From: Burkholderiales bacterium
Lineage (GTDB): Bacteria; Pseudomonadota; Gammaproteobacteria; Burkholderiales; Burkholderiaceae_C
Reading direction: 5' to 3'
NCBI GenBank assembly: GCA_028869035.1
Contig: JAGWTL010000015.1
Span: 1-19,661, forward strand
Length of the DNA: 19,661 nt
Shown: positions 5,895 to 13,702 of the stretch, piece after piece
Layout: each line of letters opens with the position of its first letter
Numbering within the stretch: the stretch's first letter is position 1
Notes under the pieces: model-generated
Databases searched by the model: none
Seen by the model: the letters and a program-made list of their open reading frames with translations, nothing else
What the model was told of the DNA's origin: nothing
Program-made: the position numbers and the translations under genes

Positions 5895-8800
5895 ATGACC
5901 CAGGGATCCATCCGCATCCGCGGCGCACGCCAGCACAACCTCAAGAACCTCGATCTGGACATCCGCACCGGGGAGTTGACGGTGGTCACCGGCCCCAGCG
6001 GCTCGGGCAAGTCCAGCCTGGTGTTCGACACACTCTACGCCGAGGGCCAGCGCCGGTATGTGGAGACCTTCAGCGCCTATGCGCGCCAGTTCCTGGACCG
6101 CATGGACAAACCGGCCGTGGACCGCGTGGAGGGCGTGCCCCCGGCCATCGCCATCGACCAGACCAACCCGGTGCGCTCCTCGCGTTCCACGGTCGGCACG
6201 ATGACCGAGCTCAACGACCACCTCAAGCTGCTCTATGCGCGCGCCGCCCAGCTCTTCGACCGCCAGACCGCCCAGCCCGTGCGGCACGACAGCGCCGACA
6301 GCATCTATGCCGAGTTGCAGAAACGGGCCGCAGAAGTCGGCGATCCGCGACTGGTGCTGACCTTTCCGGTCGAGCTGCCCGGCAATACCAGCAGGGAAGA
6401 AATCGAGCAGTGGCTCTCGGCCAGCGGTTTCACCAAGGTGCAGGCCGAACGCGAGGTGGTCACGCCGGCCGGCCCGAGAAAAATGCTGGACGTCGCCGCT
6501 GACCGTTTCCGTCTCTCCGGCGCGGAAAGCGCTCGCGTGATCGAGGCCATCGAGGTCGCGCTCAAGCGCGGCAGCGGGCGGCTCAATGTGTATGTCCTGG
6601 ACTCCGTTCGGCCTGAGCTTGTCGAAGGCCTGGGCGGCGTTTCGACAAGCTCAACGCGAACGGATGCCGCGGAAATCTGGCGCTTTTCCACCGGCCTGCA
6701 CAACCCGGACAGCGACCTGCGCTACGCCGACCCCATCCCCTCCATGTTCTCCTTCAACTCGGCCGTGGGCGCCTGCGAGGTCTGCCGCGGTTTCGGTCGT
6801 GTGATCGGGGTGGACTATGGTCTGGTGATCCCGAACGACAAGCTCACGCTGCGCGCCGGCGCCATCAAGACCATCCAGACCCCCGCCTGGGCCGAGTGCC
6901 AGGACGACCTGATGCGCCACGCCGAGGCCGCCGGCATCCCGCGCGACACCCCCTGGTACAAGCTCACGCCCGAGCAGCAGCACTGGGTCATCCAGGGTTC
7001 GCCCAACTGGAAGGGCAAGTGGAACCAGCAGTGGTACGGCATCAGGCGTTTCTTCGAGTACCTGGAAACCAAGTCCTACAAGATGCACATCAGGGTGCTG
7101 CTGTCCAAGTACCGCAGTTACACACCCTGCGAAACCTGCAACGGCGCCCGCCTCAAGACCGAGAGCCTGCTCTGGCGTATCGGCAGCAAGGAAGACGCCG
7201 ATGCCGTGCTGGCACCCTCGAAGCGTTTCCTGCCGGCCGGCACCCAGTGGAGCCGCGCCCAGCTGGAGGCGCTGCCCGGCCTGTGCCTGCACGACCTGAT
7301 GCTCTTGCCTCTGGACCGGCTGCGCCGGTTTTTCGACGGTTTTCAGCAAAGCGAGATCACCGCCTCGACCCATGCCGAGGGCGAAGCCCAGGCGCTGAAA
7401 CTGCTGTTTGAAGAGATCACCACCCGCCTCAAATACCTGTGCGACGTGGGCATCGGCTACCTCACGCTGGACCGCCAGAGCCGCACGCTTTCGGGTGGCG
7501 AGGTGCAGCGCATCAACCTCACGACCGCGCTCGGGACCTCCCTGGTCAACACCCTGTTCGTGCTGGACGAGCCCAGCATCGGCCTGCACCCGCGCGACAT
7601 GCACCGCATCATCGAGGCCATGCACCGCCTGCGCGATGCCGGCAACACCCTGGTGGTGGTGGAGCACGACCCGGCCGTGATGTTCGCCGCGGACCGCATG
7701 ATCGACATGGGTCCGGGCCCGGGTGAGCGCGGCGGCCAGATCGTTTTCGACGGCAGCACGGACGATCTGCGCAATGCCGACACCCTGACCGGCGCCTACC
7801 TGGGCGCGCGCAAGCAGGTCGGCATGGGCTTCAAGCGCATGGTGGCCGAGAACACGCCGCGCCTCATCCTCGAAGGCGCGCGCGAGCACAACCTGAAGAA
7901 CATCGCGGTCGACATCCCGCTGGGCCGCCTGGTCTGCGTGACCGGCGTCTCGGGTTCCGGCAAGTCCACGCTCATCCAGGACGTGCTGGCCCCGGCGCTG
8001 ATGCGCCACTTCGGCCGGGCCACGGAAACGCCAGGGGTGCATGAGCGCTTGCTGGGCGCCGAGCAGCTGGCCGACGTGGTGTTTGTCGACCAGTCGCCCA
8101 TCGGCAAGACGGCGCGTTCCAACCCCGTGAGTTATGTGGGCGCCTGGGACGCCATCCGCGAGATCTACGCCAATGCGCCGCTGTCTCGCCAGCGCAGCTA
8201 TACCGCGGCCAAGTTCAGCGCCAACAGCGGCGACGGCCGCTGCCCCACCTGCGGCGGCTCGGGCTTCGAGCATGTGGAGATGCAGTTTCTCAGCGACGTC
8301 TACCTGCGCTGCCCGGACTGCGACGGCAAGCGCTTCCGCCCCGAGATCCTGGAGATCACGATTGAACGAACCCTTCCCTTTCGGGCTGAGCCCTTCGGCT
8401 CAGCTCAGGACAGGCCTGCCGAAGCCCTCGCGAACCCTTCGACAGGCTCAGGGCGAACGGAGGGGATGGCAGGGCGAACGGTGCATCTCAACGTCGCTGA
8501 TGTTCTGAATCTGACGGTGAGCGAGGCTGTCACTCTGTTCGCCAATGACCGCGATGTGATCCGTGCCCTGCAGCCCATCGTGGACGTGGGGCTGGAGTAC
8601 GTGCGCCTGGGCCAGCCCGTGCCCACGCTCTCGGGTGGTGAGGCGCAGCGCCTCAAGCTCGCCGGTTTCCTGGCCGAGGCCGCCAAAAGCGCCACGGCCA
8701 GCCGGCAGCTGGTGGGCAGGAAGGGCACGCTCTTCCTGTTCGACGAGCCCACCACGGGCCTGCACTTCGACGACATCGCCAAGCTCATGCGCGCGCTGCG

Positions 8801-11800
8801 CAAGCTGCTCGATGCCGGCCATTCCCTGCTGATCATCGAGCACAACCTGGACGTGATGCGCGCCAGCGACTGGCTGATCGACCTCGGCCCCGAAGGCGGC
8901 GACGCCGGCGGCGAACTGGTGGCCGTGGGCACACCCGAAGAGGTGCGCCAGCACCCCAGCAGCCACACGGGCCGCGCCCTGCGCGAGTACGCCCTGGCCA
9001 TGGGCGAGGTGCACGAGGCGCAGGAAGGAGCGGCGCGTTTCATCCCGCAGGCCTTCACGCCCGGCCACAAACCGATGCGCAAGAAGCAGGAGACGCTGGA
9101 CGCGATCCAGATCGTCAACGCCAAGGAACACAACCTCAAGTCACTGAGCGTCAACATCCCGCGCGGCAAGTTCAATGTGATCACCGGGGTCAGCGGCTCG
9201 GGCAAGTCCACCCTGGCCTTCGACATCCTGTTCAACGAGGGGCAGCGCCGTTACCTCGAATCGCTGAACGCCTATGCGCGCAGCATCGTGCAGCCCGCGG
9301 GCCGGCCCGAGGTGGACGCGGTCTACGGCATCCCGCCCACGGTGGCCATCGAGCAGCGCCTCAGCCGCGGCGGCCGCAAGAGCACGGTGGGCACCACCAC
9401 CGAGGTCTGGCACTTCCTGCGCCTGCTCTACGTCAAGCTCGGTGTGCAGCACTGCATCCATGATGGCGCAGCGGTGGCGCCGCAGACGCCTGACAGCATC
9501 CTGGCCCATCTGATGAAGCAGTTCCGTGGCCAGGAAGTCGGCCTGCTGGCGCCCCTGGTGCTCAACCGCAAGGGGGTCTACACCGAACTCGCCGACTGGG
9601 CCCGCCCGCGCGGCTACACCCACCTGCGGGTGGACGGCAACTTCCTGCCCACCACGGGTTTCCCGCGCATCGACCGCTTCAAGGAACACACCATCGAGCT
9701 GCCCGTGGCCAGTTTGATGGTGCAGCCCGAGAACGAGGCCGCGCTGCGCCTGGCGCTGACCACGGCACTCGAGCACGGCAAGGGGGTGCTGCACGTGCTC
9801 AGCAGCCTGGACGGCCTGGCCGAGGCCATGAAAAGCGGTGTATCCACCGCCGGCATCGGCGTGCTGCACGTGCATTCCACGCGGCGCGCCTGCCCGGTCT
9901 GCGCCACCTCCTATGCCGAGCTGGACCCGCGCCTCTTTTCCTACAACAGCAAGCACGGCTGGTGCCCGGACTGCGTGGGCACGGGCGTGAAGCTCAGCAA
10001 GGAGCAGCGCAAGCTGCTGGACGACTCGGTGCGCGACGACAAGGAAAAGGGCCGCGAGCAGACCTTTGCCGAACCCGAGGTGGAAGACGTGGCCGATCAG
10101 GCCTGCCCGACCTGCGAGGGCACACGCCTGAACGCCACGGCGCGCGCCGTGAAGTTCAGCGGCGTGGGCATCACCGAGATCGCGCGCCTGAGCGTGAGCG
10201 ATGTGCGGGCCTGGGTCGAGGCCCTGCAGGTGATGGGTCGTTTGACCCAACGCGAAAGCGATATCGCGCGCGACCTGATTCCCGAGATCAAGAGCCGCCT
10301 GGAATTTCTGGAGCAGGTGGGGCTGGGTTACCTTACGCTGGACCGTGGCGCGCCCACGCTCAGCGGTGGTGAGGCGCAGCGCATCCGCCTGGCGGCGCAG
10401 CTGGGCAGCAATCTGCAGGGTGTGTGCTACGTGCTGGACGAGCCCACCATCGGCCTGCACGCGCGCGACAACCAGATCCTGCTGGGCGCCTTGCAGCGCC
10501 TGAGCGACCAGGGCAACACCCTGGTGGTGGTGGAGCACGACGAGGACACCATCCGCCGCGCCGACCACATCATCGACATCGGTCCCAGCGCCGGCAAGCG
10601 CGGCGGCAGGCTGGTGGCCGAGGGGTCGGTGAAAAACGTGACCGACACGGCGGACTCGCAGACCGGCCGTTACCTGCTGCACGCCATGCAGCATCCGCTG
10701 CAGCCGCGCCGCAGCGTATTGCCCCTCACCCCCCTTCGACAAGCTCAGGACAGGCCAAGCCTCTCCCCAGCGGGGCGAGGGAGCAAGCCGGCTTCACCCC
10801 CTCTCCCTCTGGGAGAGGGCGGGGGTGAGGGCGGCATGCAGTGGCTCACCGTGCACGGGGCCAGCCTGCACAACCTGCAGCACGTCACAGCGAAAGTGCC
10901 GCTCAAGCGCCTGGTGGCCGTCACCGGGGTCAGCGGCTCGGGCAAATCCACACTGGCGCGCGATGTGCTGCTGGCCAATGTGGCGGCCGTCGTGGCCAGG
11001 CGCGCGACCAAGGCCGGGCGCGACGCGTTGGCCCGTGGCGTGGACTGGAGCGGCTGCGAGGGCGTCAGCGGCTTTGAAGCCGTGGACCGCGTGCTCGAAG
11101 TGGACCAGACCCCCATCGGCAAGACGCCGCGCAGTTGTCCTGCCACCTACATCGGTTTCTGGGACACCATCCGCAAGCTCTTTGCCGAGACGCTGGAGGC
11201 CAAGGCGCGCGGCTACGCGGCCGGGCGCTTCAGCTTCAACACCGGCGAAGGCCGCTGCCCGGGCTGTGAAGGCCAGGGCGTGCGCACCATCGAGATGAGC
11301 TTCCTGCCCGATGTGAAGGTCTTGTGCGAGAGCTGCAAGGGCGCGCGCTTCAACCCGGAAACGCTGGCCGTCAGCTGGCGGGGCAAGAGCATCGGCGACG
11401 TGCTGCAGATGGAAGTGGACGAGGCGGTGGACTTCTTCGCCGCTATGCCCGGCATTGCGCACCCGCTGCAACTGCTCAAGGACGTGGGCCTGGGCTATCT
11501 CACGCTGGGCCAGCCCTCACCCACGCTGTCAGGCGGCGAGGCGCAGCGCATCAAGCTCGTGACCGAACTCAGCAAGGTGCGCGACGAGGTGGGCCGGCGC
11601 GGCCAGAAGGCGCCGCACACCCTTTATGTCCTGGACGAACCCACCGTGGGCCTGCACATGGCCGACGTGGACAAACTGATCCGCGTGCTGCATCGTCTTG
11701 TCGATGGCGGCCACAGCGTGGTGGTGATCGAGCACGACCTGGACGTGATCGCCGAAGCCGACTGGATTCTGGACCTCGGACCCGAAGGGGGCAAGGAGGG

Positions 11801-11894
11801 TGGCCGCATCGTGGGCGCGGCCACGCCCGAAGAGATGGTGAAACTGGGCACACACACGGGGGTGGCGCTGAGGCCGGTGCTGTCACGGCACTGA
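5895..11894 (+). CDS. uvrA: Tandem (double-length) UvrA, excinuclease ABC subunit A family, four ABC cassettes
   Basis: UvrA is the damage-recognition ATPase that loads UvrB in nucleotide excision repair. A normal UvrA is about 940-970 residues with two ABC cassettes; this one has 1999 residues and two complete UvrA-like halves joined near residue 1060. Walker A motifs begin at G33, G684, G1098 and G1678; LSGGE signatures at L532, L912, L1489 and L1878; Walker B Asp-Glu pairs at 558/559, 950/951, 1515/1516 and 1914/1915. No catalytic motif is missing. Zinc-type CxxC pairs lie at 294/297, 412/415, 783/786, 806/809, 1357/1360 and 1404/1407; half one lacks the first Cys pair that half two keeps (ACPVC). 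Each half has a UvrB-binding-like region after its first Walker A. Repeat-derived peptides interrupt residues 237-257, about 826-862 and about 1610-1647. AGGAAG at 5880-5885 precedes the ATG. Such long UvrAs are known in betaproteobacteria, usually beside a normal uvrA elsewhere; I cannot see whether that is so here. Confidence 0.93.
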   Translation: MTQGSIRIRGARQHNLKNLDLDIRTGELTVVTGPSGSGKSSLVFDTLYAEGQRRYVETFSAYARQFLDRMDKPAVDRVEGVPPAIAIDQTNPVRSSRSTVGTMTELNDHLKLLYARAAQLFDRQTAQPVRHDSADSIYAELQKRAAEVGDPRLVLTFPVELPGNTSREEIEQWLSASGFTKVQAEREVVTPAGPRKMLDVAADRFRLSGAESARVIEAIEVALKRGSGRLNVYVLDSVRPELVEGLGGVSTSSTRTDAAEIWRFSTGLHNPDSDLRYADPIPSMFSFNSAVGACEVCRGFGRVIGVDYGLVIPNDKLTLRAGAIKTIQTPAWAECQDDLMRHAEAAGIPRDTPWYKLTPEQQHWVIQGSPNWKGKWNQQWYGIRRFFEYLETKSYKMHIRVLLSKYRSYTPCETCNGARLKTESLLWRIGSKEDADAVLAPSKRFLPAGTQWSRAQLEALPGLCLHDLMLLPLDRLRRFFDGFQQSEITASTHAEGEAQALKLLFEEITTRLKYLCDVGIGYLTLDRQSRTLSGGEVQRINLTTALGTSLVNTLFVLDEPSIGLHPRDMHRIIEAMHRLRDAGNTLVVVEHDPAVMFAADRMIDMGPGPGERGGQIVFDGSTDDLRNADTLTGAYLGARKQVGMGFKRMVAENTPRLILEGAREHNLKNIAVDIPLGRLVCVTGVSGSGKSTLIQDVLAPALMRHFGRATETPGVHERLLGAEQLADVVFVDQSPIGKTARSNPVSYVGAWDAIREIYANAPLSRQRSYTAAKFSANSGDGRCPTCGGSGFEHVEMQFLSDVYLRCPDCDGKRFRPEILEITIERTLPFRAEPFGSAQDRPAEALANPSTGSGRTEGMAGRTVHLNVADVLNLTVSEAVTLFANDRDVIRALQPIVDVGLEYVRLGQPVPTLSGGEAQRLKLAGFLAEAAKSATASRQLVGRKGTLFLFDEPTTGLHFDDIAKLMRALRKLLDAGHSLLIIEHNLDVMRASDWLIDLGPEGGDAGGELVAVGTPEEVRQHPSSHTGRALREYALAMGEVHEAQEGAARFIPQAFTPGHKPMRKKQETLDAIQIVNAKEHNLKSLSVNIPRGKFNVITGVSGSGKSTLAFDILFNEGQRRYLESLNAYARSIVQPAGRPEVDAVYGIPPTVAIEQRLSRGGRKSTVGTTTEVWHFLRLLYVKLGVQHCIHDGAAVAPQTPDSILAHLMKQFRGQEVGLLAPLVLNRKGVYTELADWARPRGYTHLRVDGNFLPTTGFPRIDRFKEHTIELPVASLMVQPENEAALRLALTTALEHGKGVLHVLSSLDGLAEAMKSGVSTAGIGVLHVHSTRRACPVCATSYAELDPRLFSYNSKHGWCPDCVGTGVKLSKEQRKLLDDSVRDDKEKGREQTFAEPEVEDVADQACPTCEGTRLNATARAVKFSGVGITEIARLSVSDVRAWVEALQVMGRLTQRESDIARDLIPEIKSRLEFLEQVGLGYLTLDRGAPTLSGGEAQRIRLAAQLGSNLQGVCYVLDEPTIGLHARDNQILLGALQRLSDQGNTLVVVEHDEDTIRRADHIIDIGPSAGKRGGRLVAEGSVKNVTDTADSQTGRYLLHAMQHPLQPRRSVLPLTPLRQAQDRPSLSPAGRGSKPASPPLPLGEGGGEGGMQWLTVHGASLHNLQHVTAKVPLKRLVAVTGVSGSGKSTLARDVLLANVAAVVARRATKAGRDALARGVDWSGCEGVSGFEAVDRVLEVDQTPIGKTPRSCPATYIGFWDTIRKLFAETLEAKARGYAAGRFSFNTGEGRCPGCEGQGVRTIEMSFLPDVKVLCESCKGARFNPETLAVSWRGKSIGDVLQMEVDEAVDFFAAMPGIAHPLQLLKDVGLGYLTLGQPSPTLSGGEAQRIKLVTELSKVRDEVGRRGQKAPHTLYVLDEPTVGLHMADVDKLIRVLHRLVDGGHSVVVIEHDLDVIAEADWILDLGPEGGKEGGRIVGAATPEEMVKLGTHTGVALRPVLSRH
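6604..6663. repeat. REP-like inverted pair inside uvrA (site 1)
   Basis: CCGTTCG..CTGAGCTTGTCGAA (6604-6626) is mirrored by TTCGACAAGCTCAACGCGAA and CGG (6641-6663), matching at 20 of 23 positions, with a 14-base spacer. It encodes the peptide core VRPELVEG, which is typical of translated copies of this repeat family. It is in frame and lies between the UvrB-binding-like region and the first zinc pair. Confidence 0.85.
8391..8460. repeat. Two tandem REP-like units inside uvrA (site 2)
   Basis: Unit A, CCCTTCGGCT plus CAGCTCAGGACAGGC (8391-8415), and unit B, CCCTTCGACAGGCTCAGGGC plus GAACGG (8435-8460), are variants of the same repeat in the same orientation. They encode the foreign-looking peptide PFGSAQDRPAEALANPSTGS and GRTEG. 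The insertion falls in the hairpin turn between ILEITIE and VHLNVADVLNLTVSEA, where family members normally have only a few residues. Confidence 0.82.
10722..10832. repeat. Composite of two repeat families in the uvrA interdomain linker (site 3)
   Basis: A REP-like unit CCCTTCGACAAGCTCAGGAC plus AGGC (10732-10755) is followed by two units of a second family: CTCTCCCCAGCGGGGCGAGG (10761-10780) and a hairpin CCCTCTCCC-TCT-GGGAGAGGG (10799-10819) with the trailing GGGGGTGAGGG. The bases before the REP unit (CCCCTCACCCC) look like the start of a second-family unit, so the REP unit appears to sit inside it. The block codes for the linker between cassettes three and four of UvrA, with peptide SPPLPLGEGGGEGG. 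Confidence 0.8.
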
Positions 11895-11998
11895 ATCACA
11901 GGGGTCATGCACCATCCTGGGCTCCATGTCCATGCGATGCACGGGACTTTGCTTCCTGTTAGGCTTCGGGCGCCTTCCCTCCCGGCAGAAGAAAACGC

Positions 11999-12823
11999 AT
12001 GAAGATCCGTCAACTCCTGTTCTTGTCACCGGCCCTTGCTGCCTTGTTCTTTGCGGTCCCGGCTGCTGCCCAGGGGCAGCCTTCCGGCGCGGATGCGCCC
12101 GAACTGGTGCCGCACCCCTGGGTGACGCTGCCCACCTCGCGCACGGCCGAGTCCTATTTCACCAACCTCAAGGATGGTGATGTGAAAGAGGCGCCGCTGG
12201 TGGTGCGCTTTGGTCTGTCCATGCGCGGCATCGTGCCCGCCGGCAAGACGGCGGGTCGCGCCGGCCACCACCACCTCTTGGTGAACCAGCCCCTGCCGCT
12301 GGATTTCAAGCAGCCTCTGCCCTTCACCGAAAAGTACATCCACTTTGGCAAGGGACAGATGGAGACCGTGCTGAACCTGCCGCCCGGCAAGTACGAGCTG
12401 CGCATGCTGCTGGCCGACCAGGGGCACATCCCCTTTTTCGTCTACAGCAAGCCCCTGCACCTGACGATCAGCAAGCAGAACAAGGACGTGACGCCGGCCA
12501 GCCTGCTGGGCCCTGCGCGCATCGAGATCATGAGTCCCGCCGACCGCGAGACGGTGCGTCCGCCTTTCCGCGTCCAGTTCCATGCCAGTGGTTACAACCT
12601 GGCCCATGTCGGCGGGAATGTGCCTGACACGGGCCACTTCCGGCTCAATATCGAACGTGCCGGCCGCAAGCCCGAGGTGCTGAACTTCACCGGCGGGCAG
12701 ACGGAGGTCTGGCTCAATCCGCCGGCCGACGACTACACCCTGCGCCTGGAACTGGTGAGCACGACTGCGGGCAGCGTGACGGCGCGCGCCGAAGCGGTGA
12801 ACCTCAAGGTCGCCGCGCGCTGA
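11999..12823 (+). CDS. Secreted protein with two DUF4399 domains
   Basis: A 274-residue exported protein. Residues 1-24 form a Sec signal peptide ending AVPAAA before QGQ. The first DUF4399 copy (about 50-155) shows the family marks SYFTNLKDGDV, VVRFGLSMRGIVPAG, GHHHLLVN with G89-H92, YIHFGKGQMETVLNLPPGKY and LLADQGHIPF. The second copy (about 176-272: IMSPADRETVRPPFRVQFHA, TGHFRLNIERAG, QTEVWLNPPADDYTLRLEL) has the same order but has lost the triple histidine and most of the loop, so it is degenerate. The conserved His residues suggest metal or ligand binding, but the family has no proven function. It starts 104 bases after uvrA with a weak ribosome-binding site (AGAAGAAA) and probably has its own promoter. 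It ends 10 bases from the convergent phosphatase gene. Confidence 0.85.
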   Translation: MKIRQLLFLSPALAALFFAVPAAAQGQPSGADAPELVPHPWVTLPTSRTAESYFTNLKDGDVKEAPLVVRFGLSMRGIVPAGKTAGRAGHHHLLVNQPLPLDFKQPLPFTEKYIHFGKGQMETVLNLPPGKYELRMLLADQGHIPFFVYSKPLHLTISKQNKDVTPASLLGPARIEIMSPADRETVRPPFRVQFHASGYNLAHVGGNVPDTGHFRLNIERAGRKPEVLNFTGGQTEVWLNPPADDYTLRLELVSTTAGSVTARAEAVNLKVAAR

Positions 12824-12833
12824 GGCGCTGCCT

Positions 12834-13649
12834 TCAGGTCTGCAGCAGGGCCCGCGCGAGCTCCGCGAAGCCGGCCCCGCGTTCCTTTTGTGTGATGTAG
12901 CGCGGCCGGTGGCTGAGCTGGGCTTCAAAGCGCCGGATATTGGCCACCCCCACGCTGCGCGGAAAGTGCTGGAACATCAGCTGGTCGTTGGTGGAGTCCC
13001 CCACATAGACCCAGCGCTCGATTTCCCCCTCCAGATCGCGACCCAGCAGCTCACGCACGATCCAGCGTGCGCCGGCCAGCTTGTCGTGGCTGCCGATCCA
13101 GCCGTTGATGTGGATGCTGCTGACCGTGGCCTGCAGGCCCTCGCTGCGCATGATCTGCACCACCCGTTCTATTTTCTCTGGCGGCAACTGCGTGAACTCG
13201 CTGTGGTCGATGGCGATGTCGGTCTCGCGGCCCGGACTGTCCTGCGCCAGCGTGGTCCCCGGCACCTCGCGCAGCACGCGCTGCGCCACCTGCTGCAGGC
13301 GCGCGTAGTTGGCGGCGCGGGAGGCAGCATCCTGCCGGTACAGCTTCTGTACTCCCTCTCCCGCTGGGAGAGGGGTGGGGTGAGGGCTGCTGCCTGTGCG
13401 AACCAGGGCCACAGCGCCGTTCTCGGCCACGATGGCGTCCACCGGCCAGCTCTGGGCAAAAGGCACGCTCCAGCCCACGGGGCGGCCCGTGATGGGGATG
13501 ATGCGCAGGCCGGCGGTGCGCAGCGCGTGCAGGGCCTGCAGCGCGTCGGGGGTGATGGCGCCTTCGGTGGTCAGCGTGTCGTCAATGTCGGTCAGCACTC
13601 CGGTGATGCGGCGGCGTTCATCGAGGGGCCAGTGCGTAAGAGGCAGCAT
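12834..13649 (-). CDS. HAD-IIB family phosphatase, mannosyl-3-phosphoglycerate phosphatase-like
   Basis: A 271-residue haloacid dehalogenase-type hydrolase expected to remove a phosphate from a small sugar phosphate. Motif I is LTDIDDTLT with nucleophile D21 and D23, motif II is ITGRP at 53-57, a lysine follows in HDKLAGARW, and motif IV is GDSTND at 217-222. The cap lies between motifs II and IV, as in the Cof/MPGP subclass. The ATG at 13649 is preferred because it leaves the usual short lead before motif I; a GTG at 13679 would add 10 residues and has no better ribosome-binding site. Residues 88-99 (SPHPTPLPAGEG) come from an inserted palindromic repeat, just after ENGAVALVRTG. No mannosylglycerate synthase is nearby, so the exact substrate is open. 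It is divergent from the alpha/beta hydrolase gene, with starts about 54 bases apart. Confidence 0.83.
   Translation of the reverse strand: MLPLTHWPLDERRRITGVLTDIDDTLTTEGAITPDALQALHALRTAGLRIIPITGRPVGWSVPFAQSWPVDAIVAENGAVALVRTGSSPHPTPLPAGEGVQKLYRQDAASRAANYARLQQVAQRVLREVPGTTLAQDSPGRETDIAIDHSEFTQLPPEKIERVVQIMRSEGLQATVSSIHINGWIGSHDKLAGARWIVRELLGRDLEGEIERWVYVGDSTNDQLMFQHFPRSVGVANIRRFEAQLSHRPRYITQKERGAGFAELARALLQT
13354..13386. repeat. Palindromic repeat of the CCCTCTCCC family inside the phosphatase gene
   Basis: CCCTCTCCC (13354-13362), GCT, GGGAGAGGG (13366-13374), then GTGGGGTGAGGG (13375-13386): the same unit as at 10799-10831 and 15006-15038. It is read in frame on the - strand as SPHPTPLPAGEG. 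Confidence 0.88.
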
Positions 13650-13702
13650 GCAGCGGATTTCAGGGAGAATTTGTCTCACTTTACTTGAGCAGGCGCGCGA
13701 TC

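Noticed and set aside
5690..6502. A 270-codon + strand frame running from the palindromic element into uvrA
   Set aside because: It crosses the palindromes and then reads uvrA out of frame; there is no ribosome-binding site and no domain.
6651..8273. A 540-codon open frame on the - strand within uvrA
   Set aside because: It mirrors the UvrA coding strand in a high-GC gene; its product is low-complexity (Gly/Ala/Val/His/Gln-rich) and it has no recognisable domain, while the + strand shows conserved motifs throughout.
9141..10742. A 533-codon open frame on the - strand within uvrA
   Set aside because: Same reason: a codon-bias shadow opposite the third UvrA cassette.
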